Assembly (NCBI RefSeq): GCF_000013705.1
Contig: NC_007947.1
Span: forward strand, 1,860,001 to 1,924,000
Length of the DNA: 64,000 nucleotides
DNA from: Methylobacillus flagellatus KT
Lineage (GTDB): Bacteria > Pseudomonadota > Gammaproteobacteria > Burkholderiales > Methylophilaceae
Direction: 5' to 3'
Below, piece by piece: positions 50,155 to 59,184 of this stretch (its first letter is position 1; each line of letters opens with the position of its first letter). Made by a program: the position numbers and the translations under genes. The notes beneath the pieces were generated by a model. It was not told the DNA's origin. It made no database searches and was given only the letters and a program-made list of their open reading frames with translations.

Positions 50155-51072
50155 TTACTTACGTACTTTGGATGCAAACAGGCCTTCGGGGCGCAGCATG
50201 AGGATGCCGACGATCACCATCAGGGTCGCGACCTTGCCCATGGAACTGGTCATGAAGAACTGCAGGATGGACTGTGCCTGGGCGATACCGAAGGCAGAAG
50301 CTATGGTGCCCAATACGCTGGCCGCACCGCCGAAGACCACGACCATGAAGCTATCGACGATGTAGAGCGAGCCTGTCGTCGGGCCGGTGGAGGCGATCGT
50401 CGTGAACGCAGCACCAGCAACACCAGCAATGCCACAGCCAAGCGCAAACGTGACGCGGTCAACCTTCTTGGTATTGATGCCAACAGCACCTGCCATCACA
50501 CGGTTCTGCACCGTGGCACGCACACGCAGGCCCCAGCGGGAACGGAACATGAAGATGAAGACACCCAGTGTCACGACGGCAGCCAGGCCGAGGACGAACA
50601 CGCCATTGATGGGGATATCAATGTCAGGCGTCGGTTGGAAGGAGCCCATGAGCCATTCTGGCAACACGGCGCTGACCTCCTTGGCGCCAAAGGTAGAGCG
50701 GAATATCTGCTGCATCACCAGGCTTAGCCCCCAGGTGGCAAGCAGGGTATCAAGCGGCCGCTTGTAAAGATGCCTTATGAGCACGAACTCAACGATATAG
50801 CCGATGATGAACGCCACGATGAATGAGGCAATAATCGCGAAAAGGAAATAGTAGTTGACGATTCCGTAAGTCTCGGCAATCCGGGAAAGAAACACAGTGG
50901 TATAGGCGCCAATGGCCATGAATTCGCCATGGGCCATATTGATCACGCCCATTTGGCCGAAGATGATCGCCAGGCCAAGTGCCATCAGGAGAAGAACGCT
51001 GAACAGGCTCAATCCGGAGAAAGCCTGCATGACAACGATATTGCCTATCTCTGCCATTGAATAATCAAACAT
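50155..51072 (-). CDS. urtB: Urea ABC transporter permease UrtB
   Basis: A 305-aa LivH-like permease with the loop GQMGVINMAHGEFMAIGAY, RPLDTLLATWGLSLVMQQI and VGINTKKVDRVTFALGCGIA. It lacks the long N-terminal extension seen in some UrtB proteins, which matches the short form. Stem-loop at 51130-51155 separates it from urtA. Confidence 0.95.
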   Translation of the reverse strand: MFDYSMAEIGNIVVMQAFSGLSLFSVLLLMALGLAIIFGQMGVINMAHGEFMAIGAYTTVFLSRIAETYGIVNYYFLFAIIASFIVAFIIGYIVEFVLIRHLYKRPLDTLLATWGLSLVMQQIFRSTFGAKEVSAVLPEWLMGSFQPTPDIDIPINGVFVLGLAAVVTLGVFIFMFRSRWGLRVRATVQNRVMAGAVGINTKKVDRVTFALGCGIAGVAGAAFTTIASTGPTTGSLYIVDSFMVVVFGGAASVLGTIASAFGIAQAQSILQFFMTSSMGKVATLMVIVGILMLRPEGLFASKVRK

Positions 51073-51129
51073 AATCGGCCTCCAGCCTTTTACTTACGAA
51101 GATAAAACGTTTGGTACCCGGTACTCGCC

Positions 51130-51155
51130 ACAACAACCCCAAGCGGGGCTGTCGT
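51130..51155 (-). promoter_or_regulatory. Intercistronic stem-loop between urtA and urtB
   Basis: Minus strand ACGACAGCCCC and GGGGTTGTTGT form an 11-bp stem (two G-U pairs) closed by GCTT, 28 bases after the urtA stop. No T-run follows. Such a hairpin after a binding-protein gene commonly protects the upstream message, giving more UrtA than permease; that role is inferred. Confidence 0.6.
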
Positions 51156-51183
51156 AGCGTCTTGCATTGTCAGCGCTAGCTGA

Positions 51184-52428
51184 TTATTGATAACCCTTTG
51201 GGAACGGATCGGGCTTGATCAGCTCGGACTCGTACACCACATCGGCCTGGCCGTCAGCACGCCACTTGCCTACGCGCAGCCTGCTCACCAAGTGATGGTT
51301 GGGGTCAACCTTGACATAACCTTCTGGGGCTTCCTTGAACTCGTAGCCAGGCAATGCTGCTACAGCCTTGTCCACATCGAAGCTACCTGCACGCTCAACG
51401 GCAGCTTTCCACAGCCATGGGCCGAGATAGGCAGCTTGTGTCACATCACCGATTACGGACTTCTCGCCCCACATTTTCTTGAACTCGGCGACGAACTTCT
51501 CGTTGTTCGGGTTCTTCAGGGACTGGAAGTACTTCATTGCAGAGTAGAAGCCCTCAAGGTTTTCACCGCCGATACCCAGCACTTCATCCTCGGTCACGGA
51601 GATGGTCAGCATATTCTGCTTCTTGGAGTTCAAGCCTGCAGCATTCAACTGCTTGAACCATGCCACGTTACTGCCACCCACCACTGCTGCGTAGATCACA
51701 TCGGGCTTCTTCAGCTTGATCTTGTTGATCACGGAACCGAACTGGGTATCACCCAACGCGATGTACTCTTCACCCACCACCTTGCCACCAAGCTTGTTCT
51801 CGATGTGCTTGCGGGCAATCTTCATGGAAGTGCGTGGCCAGATGTAATCGGACCCAATCAGGTAGAAAGTCTTGGCGTTCTTTTCCTTGGCGATCCAGTC
51901 CAGGCCTGCCAGGATTTGCTGAGTGGCTTCCTGGCCGGTGTAGAACACGTTCTTGGATTGCTCCAGGCCTTCATAGAAAGTTGGGTAGAACAGCAGGCCA
52001 TTGTCTTTCTCGAACACTGGCAATACCGCCTTGCGGGAAGCAGAAGTCCAGCAACCGAATACGGCAGCTACCTTGTCCTTTTCAAGAAGTTTCTTGGATT
52101 TTTCAGCAAAAGTCGGCCAGTCACTGGCGCCATCTTCCTGTACCACTTCGATCTTGCGTCCCAGTACGCCGCCCATGGCATTGATCTGGGCAATCGCCAG
52201 TTTCTCAGCCTGGATGGAGCCGGTTTCACTAATCGCCATGGTGCCGGTGGAAGAGTGAAGGATACCGACCTTGACGGTCTTGTCGGTCACGGCCAACCCT
52301 GTCGTGTTGACCTTGGCAGTTGGAAAGTCGGCTGCATAAGCGCTGCCGGAAATAATGCCTGCTGCGAGCATTGCCCCCATCAGGGCGCCTGTCTTGGTGA
52401 TGAACTGGCGTCGATTTGTCTTACTCAT
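51184..52428 (-). CDS. urtA: Urea ABC transporter substrate-binding protein UrtA
   Basis: A 414-aa periplasmic binding protein with a Tat-like signal (NRRQFITKTGALMGAMLAAG). The family signature is VKVGILHSSTGTMAISETG, EVVQEDGASDWPTFAEKS, FGCWTSASRKAVLPVFE, GLLFYPTFYEGLEQS and NHHLVSRLRVG. This is the UrtA/AmiC-like type; short-chain amides such as formamide may also bind, as in the Methylophilus FmdD homologue. AGGAGA precedes the ATG. It follows fmdB after a short gap with palindromic element D. Confidence 0.95.
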   Translation of the reverse strand: MSKTNRRQFITKTGALMGAMLAAGIISGSAYAADFPTAKVNTTGLAVTDKTVKVGILHSSTGTMAISETGSIQAEKLAIAQINAMGGVLGRKIEVVQEDGASDWPTFAEKSKKLLEKDKVAAVFGCWTSASRKAVLPVFEKDNGLLFYPTFYEGLEQSKNVFYTGQEATQQILAGLDWIAKEKNAKTFYLIGSDYIWPRTSMKIARKHIENKLGGKVVGEEYIALGDTQFGSVINKIKLKKPDVIYAAVVGGSNVAWFKQLNAAGLNSKKQNMLTISVTEDEVLGIGGENLEGFYSAMKYFQSLKNPNNEKFVAEFKKMWGEKSVIGDVTQAAYLGPWLWKAAVERAGSFDVDKAVAALPGYEFKEAPEGYVKVDPNHHLVSRLRVGKWRADGQADVVYESELIKPDPFPKGYQ

Positions 52429-52491
52429 CAGATTTCTCCTGAAATTAAAACTAAAAAAGTGGGGTGTTCAACTTACAACTACTTGGGATGC

Positions 52492-52540
52492 CCAGCGTCA
52501 TGTGAGGGTAAGGCGCAACGCCGCCATCACGCGATGCTGG
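52492..52540. repeat. Palindromic intergenic element, copy D (short form)
   Basis: A 49-base element five bases after the fmdB stop. Arms CCAGC-TC--GTGA pair imperfectly; the core retains AAGGCGCAACGCCGCC but lacks the GCAGACAGTACG part found in copies A-C and E. It looks like an internal deletion derivative. Confidence 0.65.
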
Positions 52541-52545
52541 AGTAT

Positions 52546-52920
52546 TCAGTGCCCTAACATCCAGGGTCTGGCGGTTTTCTTCGTCTGCATCTGCAATAGG
52601 CTTCCTTTCTCTTTTCCCTCACCTCGCTTGCCTTGGGTGTCCTGGCCGGACTTTTTCGAAGCTGCTGATGAACCGCAAGTATGATTTCCCAGGCACCCGC
52701 AGCTTGAACGCCGCGTGGACCTGGGTTCATGGGCAGATTTTTCGTTGCGTTCATATGCGCTTCGCTGCGCCTTGCCCATGATGGCCAGACGCGGTGCCGA
52801 AAGAATGCGCTCGCTCAGTTCGCCGCAATCGGGACAGATCGTCGGCTCGCTGGATGTGCTCATTTTCCCCAGTGCGGCAAACACACCGCATTCATCACAT
52901 CTGTATTCATACATAGGCAT
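52546..52920 (-). CDS. fmdB: FmdB family zinc-ribbon protein
   Basis: A 124-aa protein. The N-terminal 45 residues are the FmdB zinc ribbon (MPMYEYRCDECGVFAALG, then CPDCGELSERILSAP) and the rest is charged and low in complexity, with SSCGCLGNHTCGSS. FmdB was named from Methylophilus methylotrophus as a putative regulator of formamidase. It lies 28 bases after fmdA on the same strand. Confidence 0.9.
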   Translation of the reverse strand: MPMYEYRCDECGVFAALGKMSTSSEPTICPDCGELSERILSAPRLAIMGKAQRSAYERNEKSAHEPRSTRRSSCGCLGNHTCGSSAASKKSGQDTQGKRGEGKEKGSLLQMQTKKTARPWMLGH

Positions 52921-52948
52921 GGCTGTTTCCTCTACGCGTTAAATCAAC

Positions 52949-54169
52949 TCAGGATGTCCGGGCAACGTCGGCACCCGTCACAATCTTCACTGGACCGTTG
53001 GCGTTCGGCTTCAGGTCGAAGTCAAAGATTTCGGTGGGCAGCCAGAGCGTGGCGCAAGCATTCGGATAATCCACAACGCCGCTGATATGGCCTTCCACTG
53101 GCGCAGTACCCAGGATGGCAACCGCCTGCTCGCCGCTATAGCCGAACTTCTTCAGGTATTCGATCGCATTCAGGCAGGCCTGGCGGTATGCGACATGCAC
53201 ATCCAGGTAGTGCTGCTTGCCTTGCTCATCCACGGAAATGCCCTCGAAAATCAGGTAATCACGGTAAGTAGGTGACAGTGGGCTTGGCTGGAATAGCGGA
53301 TTCTTAATGCCGTACTTCTTCACGCCTTCCTTGATCAAGCCAACCTTTATATCCAGATAGCCGGCCATTTCGATTGCGCCACAGAAAGTGATTTCGCCGT
53401 CACCTTGGGAGAAATGCAGGTCACCCATGGACAAGCCACCGTCCTTGACGTAAACGGGGAAATAAATACGTGAGCCCTTGGTCAGGTTCTTGATGTCGCA
53501 GTTACCACCGTTATCGCGTGGAGGTACAGTACGCGCACCTTCATTGGCAGCGGCAACAGCCGCATCACCCTTCAACCTACCCATGACGGCAGACTTCGCG
53601 GTCGGAGGGCACGCTAGTGGCGGCACGCTGTCAGGGGCTGTCGCAATCAATTCGCCTTCGCGCTTGTTCCACTCATTCAGCAACTCGCGGGATGGCAAGC
53701 AGCCGATCAGGCCGGGATGCATGATGCCCGCAAACTTGACATTGGGCACATGGCGGGAAGTCGTATAGATGCCATGAAAGTCCCAGATCGTCTTGGAAGC
53801 CTCAGGATAGTGATCGGTCAGGAAGCCGCCGCCATTGGTCCTGGCAAACAAGCCATTGAACCCCCATTGCTGATCCTGCAAGGTACCCACATCCAGGATG
53901 TCCACCACCATCAGGTCACCGGGCTCGGCACCTTCTACACCGATCGGGCCGCTCAGGTAATGCACCTGCAGCAAGTCGACATCGCGAATATCGTTCGCAC
54001 TATCGTTATTGCCGACCTGGCCGCCTGTCCAGTCCATACACTCGACGCGGAACTCATCGCCAGGCTTGACCATCGCCACCATCGGCAGATCAGGATGCCA
54101 ACGGTTATGGATCTGGCCGTCCTGTTCCCAGGCTGGCTTGTCAAAATCCAGCTTAATCAAGGTCTTCAT
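52949..54169 (-). CDS. fmdA: Formamidase
   Basis: A 406-aa amidase of the acetamidase/formamidase family that converts formamide to formate and ammonia. Family segments: MKTLIKLDFDKPAWEQDGQI (start), HPDLPMVAMVKPGDEFRVEC, GPIGVEGAEPGDLMVVDIL, PRDNGGNCDIKNLTKGSRIY and LHFSQGDGEITFCGAIEMAG. In a methylotroph, formate enters formate oxidation and the ammonia is a nitrogen source. It lies between the porin gene and fmdB. Confidence 0.96.
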   Translation of the reverse strand: MKTLIKLDFDKPAWEQDGQIHNRWHPDLPMVAMVKPGDEFRVECMDWTGGQVGNNDSANDIRDVDLLQVHYLSGPIGVEGAEPGDLMVVDILDVGTLQDQQWGFNGLFARTNGGGFLTDHYPEASKTIWDFHGIYTTSRHVPNVKFAGIMHPGLIGCLPSRELLNEWNKREGELIATAPDSVPPLACPPTAKSAVMGRLKGDAAVAAANEGARTVPPRDNGGNCDIKNLTKGSRIYFPVYVKDGGLSMGDLHFSQGDGEITFCGAIEMAGYLDIKVGLIKEGVKKYGIKNPLFQPSPLSPTYRDYLIFEGISVDEQGKQHYLDVHVAYRQACLNAIEYLKKFGYSGEQAVAILGTAPVEGHISGVVDYPNACATLWLPTEIFDFDLKPNANGPVKIVTGADVARTS

Positions 54170-54240
54170 CTATACATCTCCTTTAACAACAACATTCACG
54201 ACAGCCGCCACCGCATCAAGTGATGGCGGCCATCCCCCAA

Positions 54241-55400
54241 CTAGAATTGCAACTGCAGACCGACGGTGAACTTGTCGATATCATCTGCACCCTGCGTTTT
54301 GGTCTTGGTGTAGACAGTACTGATACGGGCGTTATGGCCATCGATGATGTAGTTCAGGCCCAGGTCGTATTCCTTTACGTCCGGATTGAAAAGCGTTCCG
54401 CTAGATGCATCAAAACGTTGATAGCGAGCGTAAGGCTGGAATTTCCCCCAACCTACTGTGTCATTGAACATCCAGGAAACAAGCCCTAAATAGGCTTTGC
54501 CAGATTTATGTCCATTGGGATCTGCATTCACTGCAGTGGTGCTGAAATCGTACTTATAGGCTGCGCCTTCAAGGTTTAAAACACCTGCGGCAAATTTCTT
54601 TTCCAGCAAAGCATCAATGTTGTAAGCAAAATAATCGTCACTTGCACCTACAGCGCCTACAGCATCTTTTTGATACATACCAACTAACGCTACAGAGAGT
54701 ACGTCTTTACCGTAGTAAGTACTGCTTGTGTAATAAGCAGGGTCATTCCCAGCATCCCAGAAGTCATATTGCAATCGACCACTGAACATCAAATCGTCAG
54801 AACGATTAGGATTCAATGCATTGTTACCATTGAAGGAAGATGCGCGATTACCTTCATAAGTACCAACGGAATACACCAGGCGCTTATCCATTAACTTACC
54901 CCAGACCGTGACACCGATATCACGACCAATGAACTTGTTCTGGTAACGCGAAACTACACCAGGATAAGACCAGGGGCATTGAGGAAGAAAGGGCCATCAA
55001 GATTGGCTCTGTCAGTTGGCGGAAGCAATTGACCAACCCAGATATTGAATTCATCCATGAACTCAAACTGCAGGTAAGCATCCAGTACTTCCATAGCACC
55101 ATCGTCACCATATCCATCCACGGTACTGGTAAACAAGTTCAAGGTACCCTTGATATATTTGTTCAAGGAACCATTGATGTAGATACGCGCATCATGGACA
55201 TCAAAATCCTTGGAATAGGAACTGCCGTTGGGAGCAGCATCATCTTGACTCGTGAACTGAGTACGGATCCCCATGCCGATGCTGATGGACTTGTCTTCAC
55301 CAAAGGTGATCGTGCCAGCAGCCTGCGAACTCATGGACGGCAATGCGGCAGACGTTGCCAGCGCCACCATCAGCGCACACTTCTTCATCTTGAATTTCAT
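54241..55400 (-). pseudogene. fmdC: FmdC-like outer-membrane porin, frameshifted
   Basis: A porin gene split in two frames. The 5' part (55400-54954) has a signal peptide (ALMVALATSAALPSMSSQAA) and beta strands with ISIGMGIRTQFTSQDDA and VLDAYLQFEFMDEFNIWVGQ, then stops after DGPFFLNAPGLILV. The missing continuation (WSYPGVVSRYQNKFIGRDIG) is read from another frame and runs into the 3' part (54891-54241) that ends in the terminal Phe strand TVGLQLQF. The shift is within or beside the C4 run at 54973-54976 and is a net change of +2 or -1. Position before fmdA fits FmdC of Methylophilus. It may be a true mutation, phase variation or a sequencing error. Confidence 0.82.
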
Positions 55401-55601
55401 CTTTACTTACCCCTTTATCAAGTTTCACCAAAAATCATCGGGCTGAACGGTGAACTACCCGCCAAATCTTTCGTGTTGCCAGATTAGCGATTGAGGGGTT
55501 AGGCTTAAATACGTCATATTGCGTACATGCGCAGATTCGTGAGGCGTGGTAATTTGACTGCGCGCTCGATCCAAACCCATATCCAACAAGGCATTGCAAG
55601 A

Positions 55602-56195
55602 ATGAACGACCAGATGAAAAGCCAAGTAACACGTAAAGGAATACCTGCACTAATGATTGCCACACTCTTGTTGGCAGGCTGCGGCGGAGAGTTTGCCTAC
55701 AAGCGAGGGGCCGGGGTCAATGACTTGAATTCGGCAAAATCCGCATGCCAATCGAAAGGACTGCAGGGCAATGCCTTTGCCCAGTGCATGGAGGAAAGTG
55801 GCTGGGTATTCCACAACCCGCTCGATGCAGCAGAAGATGACGACCCGGTCATCAAGGCTTCATTCAAGAAGGATTACCGCAATACCGCTTCCAGCACCGC
55901 GAGCGCCCATGCAGAGGAAGCATCAGAAACAGCGAGTCCAGGCGAGACCAAGCAAGAAACGGCAGCGAAACCCGCCGCCAAGAAGCCGGCAGACCCGATG
56001 GATATCTTTGTCGTCAACTCCTGGTGGAAAACAGGCCGTGGCGCCGACAGCCTGAAAAGCGACATTCAGCAATGCGTGGCTCAACTTGGCCCGGAACATA
56101 AGCCTGACATGTCGGGGAAGACTGCCAAGGCGACACGCGGCCTGTTGCTGTGCATGAGGGAGCTGGGCTGGAAAGCGCTGCAAGCCCACGAATGA
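55602..56195 (+). CDS. Putative lipoprotein
   Basis: A 197-aa protein with a lipoprotein signal (MIATLLLAGC). After the lipidated Cys comes GGEFAYKRGAGVNDLNSAKS, two short Cys-containing repeats that resemble each other (SACQSKG...FAQCMEESGW near the N-terminus; SDIQQCVAQLG...LLLCMRELGW at the end) and an Ala/Glu/Lys-rich linker. The ends pair as two copies of one small CxnC helical module. The ATG at 55602 is preferred to a longer frame. No function is known; it is divergent from fmdC. Confidence 0.7.
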   Translation: MNDQMKSQVTRKGIPALMIATLLLAGCGGEFAYKRGAGVNDLNSAKSACQSKGLQGNAFAQCMEESGWVFHNPLDAAEDDDPVIKASFKKDYRNTASSTASAHAEEASETASPGETKQETAAKPAAKKPADPMDIFVVNSWWKTGRGADSLKSDIQQCVAQLGPEHKPDMSGKTAKATRGLLLCMRELGWKALQAHE

Positions 56196-56259
56196 CCACA
56201 AAATCTGTGCATAACATTGTGGGCAGTCTGGGGATGGCGTCACTAAGCAATTGATGGTG

Positions 56260-56298
56260 CAAAAATAAACGCCATTGCCTTGAAAATAGGCAATGGCG
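56260..56298 (-). terminator. Terminator of the LexA-type gene
   Basis: A 10-bp perfect stem (CGCCATTGCC/GGCAATGGCG, 56270-56279 with 56289-56298) followed on the minus strand by TTTATTTTT, 34 bases after the lexA stop. It could also end the rightward lipoprotein transcript. Confidence 0.85.
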
Positions 56299-56331
56299 TC
56301 GATGCTACGGTAATGGTGAGCACAATACGGC

Positions 56332-56916
56332 TCAGCCGTATTTGCGGAACTGCCCCACAACCACGCCGAATATCTCGAAATCCCCCTCTGGGCGGATGAC
56401 AGGGAAATCCTTGTTGGCAGGAATCAATACGAACTGGTTGCCCTCCTTGCCCAAGGTCTTCAATGTAAATTCCTTGTTGAGGATGGCGACGACGATATCT
56501 CCGACATTGGCAAACGGGCGCTTTTCGACGATGACGACATCACCGTCGAATATGCCCGCGTCCTTCATGGAGTCGCCGCGAACCGTGATCAGGATAGTCT
56601 GCGATGGCTTCTCGATCAGATAGTCATCGATCCCCATTGTATCCAGGCTGTCGCCATAGGCAGGTGTGGCAAACCCGGCCTGCACCGTGCTCTCGGCAAT
56701 GATGCGCTCAAAGAAGCGCCTGCCTGGTTTAAGCCGCTTATCCGGCGCATAGTCGATGAAGCCTTGCAGTTTCAGGCGTGCCACACACGAAGTCACGGCA
56801 TTTTTCGACTTGAATCCAAGCAATTGCGCTACATGACTAAAGGTAGGCAATGTCTTGTGCTCGGCAAAATAGTCCTGGAGCTTGCCCAGGTATTCAATAT
56901 CTTTGTCTTGTCCCAT
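56332..56916 (-). CDS. lexA: LexA-type SOS repressor (S24 family)
   Basis: A 194-aa repressor with an N-terminal winged-helix region (LPTFSHVAQLLGFKSKNAVT, with a recognition helix unlike E. coli LexA) and a C-terminal S24 peptidase domain. The cleavage site is A80-G81 (TVQAGFATPA); catalytic Ser116 is in VRGDSMKDAGI and Lys153 in EFTLKTLG, with the same 37-residue spacing as in E. coli LexA. A LexA-type box lies directly upstream, so the gene is likely autoregulated. A canonical LexA may exist elsewhere; naming as lexA is by domain and box. Confidence 0.82.
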   Translation of the reverse strand: MGQDKDIEYLGKLQDYFAEHKTLPTFSHVAQLLGFKSKNAVTSCVARLKLQGFIDYAPDKRLKPGRRFFERIIAESTVQAGFATPAYGDSLDTMGIDDYLIEKPSQTILITVRGDSMKDAGIFDGDVVIVEKRPFANVGDIVVAILNKEFTLKTLGKEGNQFVLIPANKDFPVIRPEGDFEIFGVVVGQFRKYG

Positions 56917-56929
56917 GAGTGGAAATCTA

Positions 56930-56945
56930 CTGTACGAATGTACAA
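56930..56945 (-). promoter_or_regulatory. LexA-type operator of the lexA gene
   Basis: CTGTACGAATGTACAA read on the plus strand, 14 bases upstream of the lexA ATG. It matches the box before the radical SAM gene at 15 of 16 positions and carries 5-bp TGTAC/GTACA arms. Confidence 0.75.
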
Positions 56946-57298
56946 AAAGTCAAGCCTCTCAGTGAAAACTTCTCAACAGGCCTCTTAAATTCTGCAAACG
57001 CATTCTTCAATACTGGCTCAACATCACTCAACAGAAACTCTCATGCTTACCAATCGCGTCTTGCCTTGGGTAGCTGTAGCCGATGATCAAGGGTGAGGTT
57101 GGTCATCAAGAATTGACTCAGGTCATCGTCGAAAACACCGGGGTTTCCTTCATGATGCATTAACGAATGACAACCCGCGTCTATATTAATAACTATTAAT
57201 CATATTAAATTATTGCAACGATGTGATAATTTAATAAGTGCATTATTCGCGCCTCTGGCAATCCTGTCGGGAATCTGTTCACAGAACACACAGCATTC
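56946..57298. other. AT-rich intergenic stretch
   Basis: No gene. It includes AT-rich sequence around 57186-57235 with a small dyad (TAATAACTATTA) and no recognisable promoter or RNA gene. It separates lexA from a truncated sulfatase and probably marks an old rearrangement end. Confidence 0.5.
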
Positions 57299-57691
57299 AT
57301 GGACTGGCTACCCACATTGCTCGCTGCTGCGGGCACGCAGCCCGACGCCCGCTACCAACCTGACGGCGAAAATGTGCTGCCAGTCATTCTTGGCGAAGCA
57401 GCCGTGCGCCCGCGCACACTTTTCTGGCGCTACAAGGGGCAGGAACAGGCCGCCGTGCGCTCAGCCGACTGGAAATACCTGAAAATCAACGGCAACGAGT
57501 TCCTGTTCGACCTGAGCAAGGACCAGCGCGAACGTGCCAACCTGGCGGAGAAATATCCACAGGTGCTGGCCGAGCTCAAGGAAAAATGGCAACACTGGAA
57601 CAGCAGCATGTTGCCGATTACCCCGGATGTACGCTCACACAGCGTCAATGGCAAGATGCAGGCAGACAGGTATGGCGTGCCTGCCCCCTGA
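57299..57691 (+). pseudogene. C-terminal fragment of a sulfatase
   Basis: About 130 codons matching only the end of an arylsulfatase-type protein: MDWLPTLLAAAGTQPDARYQ, VLPVILGEAAVRPRTLFWRY and AVRSADWKYLKINGNEFLFD. The catalytic CxPxR region and the rest of the alkaline-phosphatase-like domain are missing, and upstream the frame closes at 57227-57229. The gene is thus a 5'-deleted remnant and not likely to be functional. Confidence 0.8.
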
Positions 57692-57814
57692 GGGCCTCAA
57701 CCAACCCATCACGTTGCCGCCCTGCCCTGCATTGCCTTGCTGAATTGGCGATCAGTGTGCTGAATCACCACGCAAGGGCTGTCATTTCAGCCCTTCTCCC
57801 TACTAGCAAAGGCG

Positions 57815-59077
57815 TCAGACTGAGAGCAGCAATACTGATATGCCAGCCACCAAAGCCAGTGCGATGACAGGATAAGTACGCAATGCCAGCTCCCGCCCGC
57901 CTATCAACCCGACCAGAACCGCCTTGAAGATGCTATTGCTGACCACCGCGAGGACAATGCCCAGCACCGCGACATGGCTGGCAAGCTCCTGATGCGCACT
58001 GCGCGACAGGGACAAGGTGATTGCATCCACATCGGCGATCCCGGCCATCAGAGAAACCAGGTAGACGCCGGTATCTCCCCAATAGCGCCGGCCCGCTTCC
58101 ACCAGGAACAAAATGAGCGTCAGCAACAAGGCAAACCGCAGCGCAGGTCTCAATTCGAATGGATTGCGCAATGGAGTTTCAGCGTTTGCAGGCTCTTGAT
58201 GGACAGCCCGCCGCCAGAAAACAGCCGCACCGACCATGTAGACCAGAAACATGGTGCCCAGCGACCAGGCAATGGGCGGCAATAGGGAGGCATTCACGAC
58301 AGCGACTTCCAGCAACACGCGCGGGAACATCAAACCCGAGGTCGCCAGCAGGCCCGCTGCCAGCAAACTATGCAGGTTCTTGGCAGACAGGCGCGACAGG
58401 GTCAATGTCATTGCGGTAGAGGAAACCAGGCTGCCGAGAATGGCCGTGAGCATCAGGCCATAGCGCGTGCCGGTCAAACGCACGGCGATATAGGCAATGA
58501 AGCTGAGGGCTGCGATCAGCACCACCATCCACCAGGTGGTGTAGGGATTGAACACCTGCCAGGAATCGTAGGACTCGTTGGGCAGCACCGGCAGCATGAC
58601 CACAGAGATGAATAGCAGCTTCAACGCACCGGAAAGCTCCGCCTCGCTCATGCGCTTCAAGAGGGTATGCAGAACATTCTTCAAGCTGAGCAGCAAGGCC
58701 ACCACTACCGCCCCGGCACTGGCCAGCATGACATTGTCCGAGAGCGCCAGGCTGCCCAACAGGAAAGTAATCAGCAGCGCCAGCTCGCTGGTAATGCCCT
58801 GGTCGCCATTGCGGCGCAAGTCGCCCACATAGGCAATGCTGACGACCAGCATCAGTGCCACCAGCACCGTCACCCAGACCGCAATGCCGAGATGCTGGCT
58901 GAGCAGGGCGCTCAGTCCCCCGAGCAGGCCGGTCAGGGCGAAAGTGCGTATCCCTGCACTCTGGCGGGACTCTGTCTCGTCACGCTCCTGCCAGCCACGC
59001 TCGGCCCCGATCAATAACCCTGCCCCCAAGGCAATGAGCAGGTGAAGCATTACATCTACAGAGACGGACTCAGGCAT
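57815..59077 (-). CDS. MgtC/SapB-DUF4010 membrane protein
   Basis: A 420-aa membrane protein. The N-terminal quarter is MgtC/SapB-like (LLIALGAGLLIGAERGWQER, SAGIRTFALTGLLGGL, with the conserved Glu-Arg and Arg-Thr) and the remainder is DUF4010 with about eight more helices (LKLLFISVVMLPVLPNESYD, GTRYGLMLTAILGSLVSSTA, LVSLMAGIADVDAITLSLSR). The function is unknown; related proteins are associated with magnesium or stress adaptation. The ATG at 59077 is used rather than the preceding TTG. Confidence 0.88.
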   Translation of the reverse strand: MPESVSVDVMLHLLIALGAGLLIGAERGWQERDETESRQSAGIRTFALTGLLGGLSALLSQHLGIAVWVTVLVALMLVVSIAYVGDLRRNGDQGITSELALLITFLLGSLALSDNVMLASAGAVVVALLLSLKNVLHTLLKRMSEAELSGALKLLFISVVMLPVLPNESYDSWQVFNPYTTWWMVVLIAALSFIAYIAVRLTGTRYGLMLTAILGSLVSSTAMTLTLSRLSAKNLHSLLAAGLLATSGLMFPRVLLEVAVVNASLLPPIAWSLGTMFLVYMVGAAVFWRRAVHQEPANAETPLRNPFELRPALRFALLLTLILFLVEAGRRYWGDTGVYLVSLMAGIADVDAITLSLSRSAHQELASHVAVLGIVLAVVSNSIFKAVLVGLIGGRELALRTYPVIALALVAGISVLLLSV

Positions 59078-59184
59078 CAAGCGGCTTTCTCAACAATGGT
59101 TTAGGGCCTGTTCCAGGCGCTCACATCATACATGACGGCGCGATATCCAAGATAGGACCCGGCGCGGGACAAGGAAGAGCCAGG

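Noticed and set aside
51187..52557. A 456-codon open frame opposite urtA
   Set aside because: Antisense shadow of the conserved binding-protein gene.
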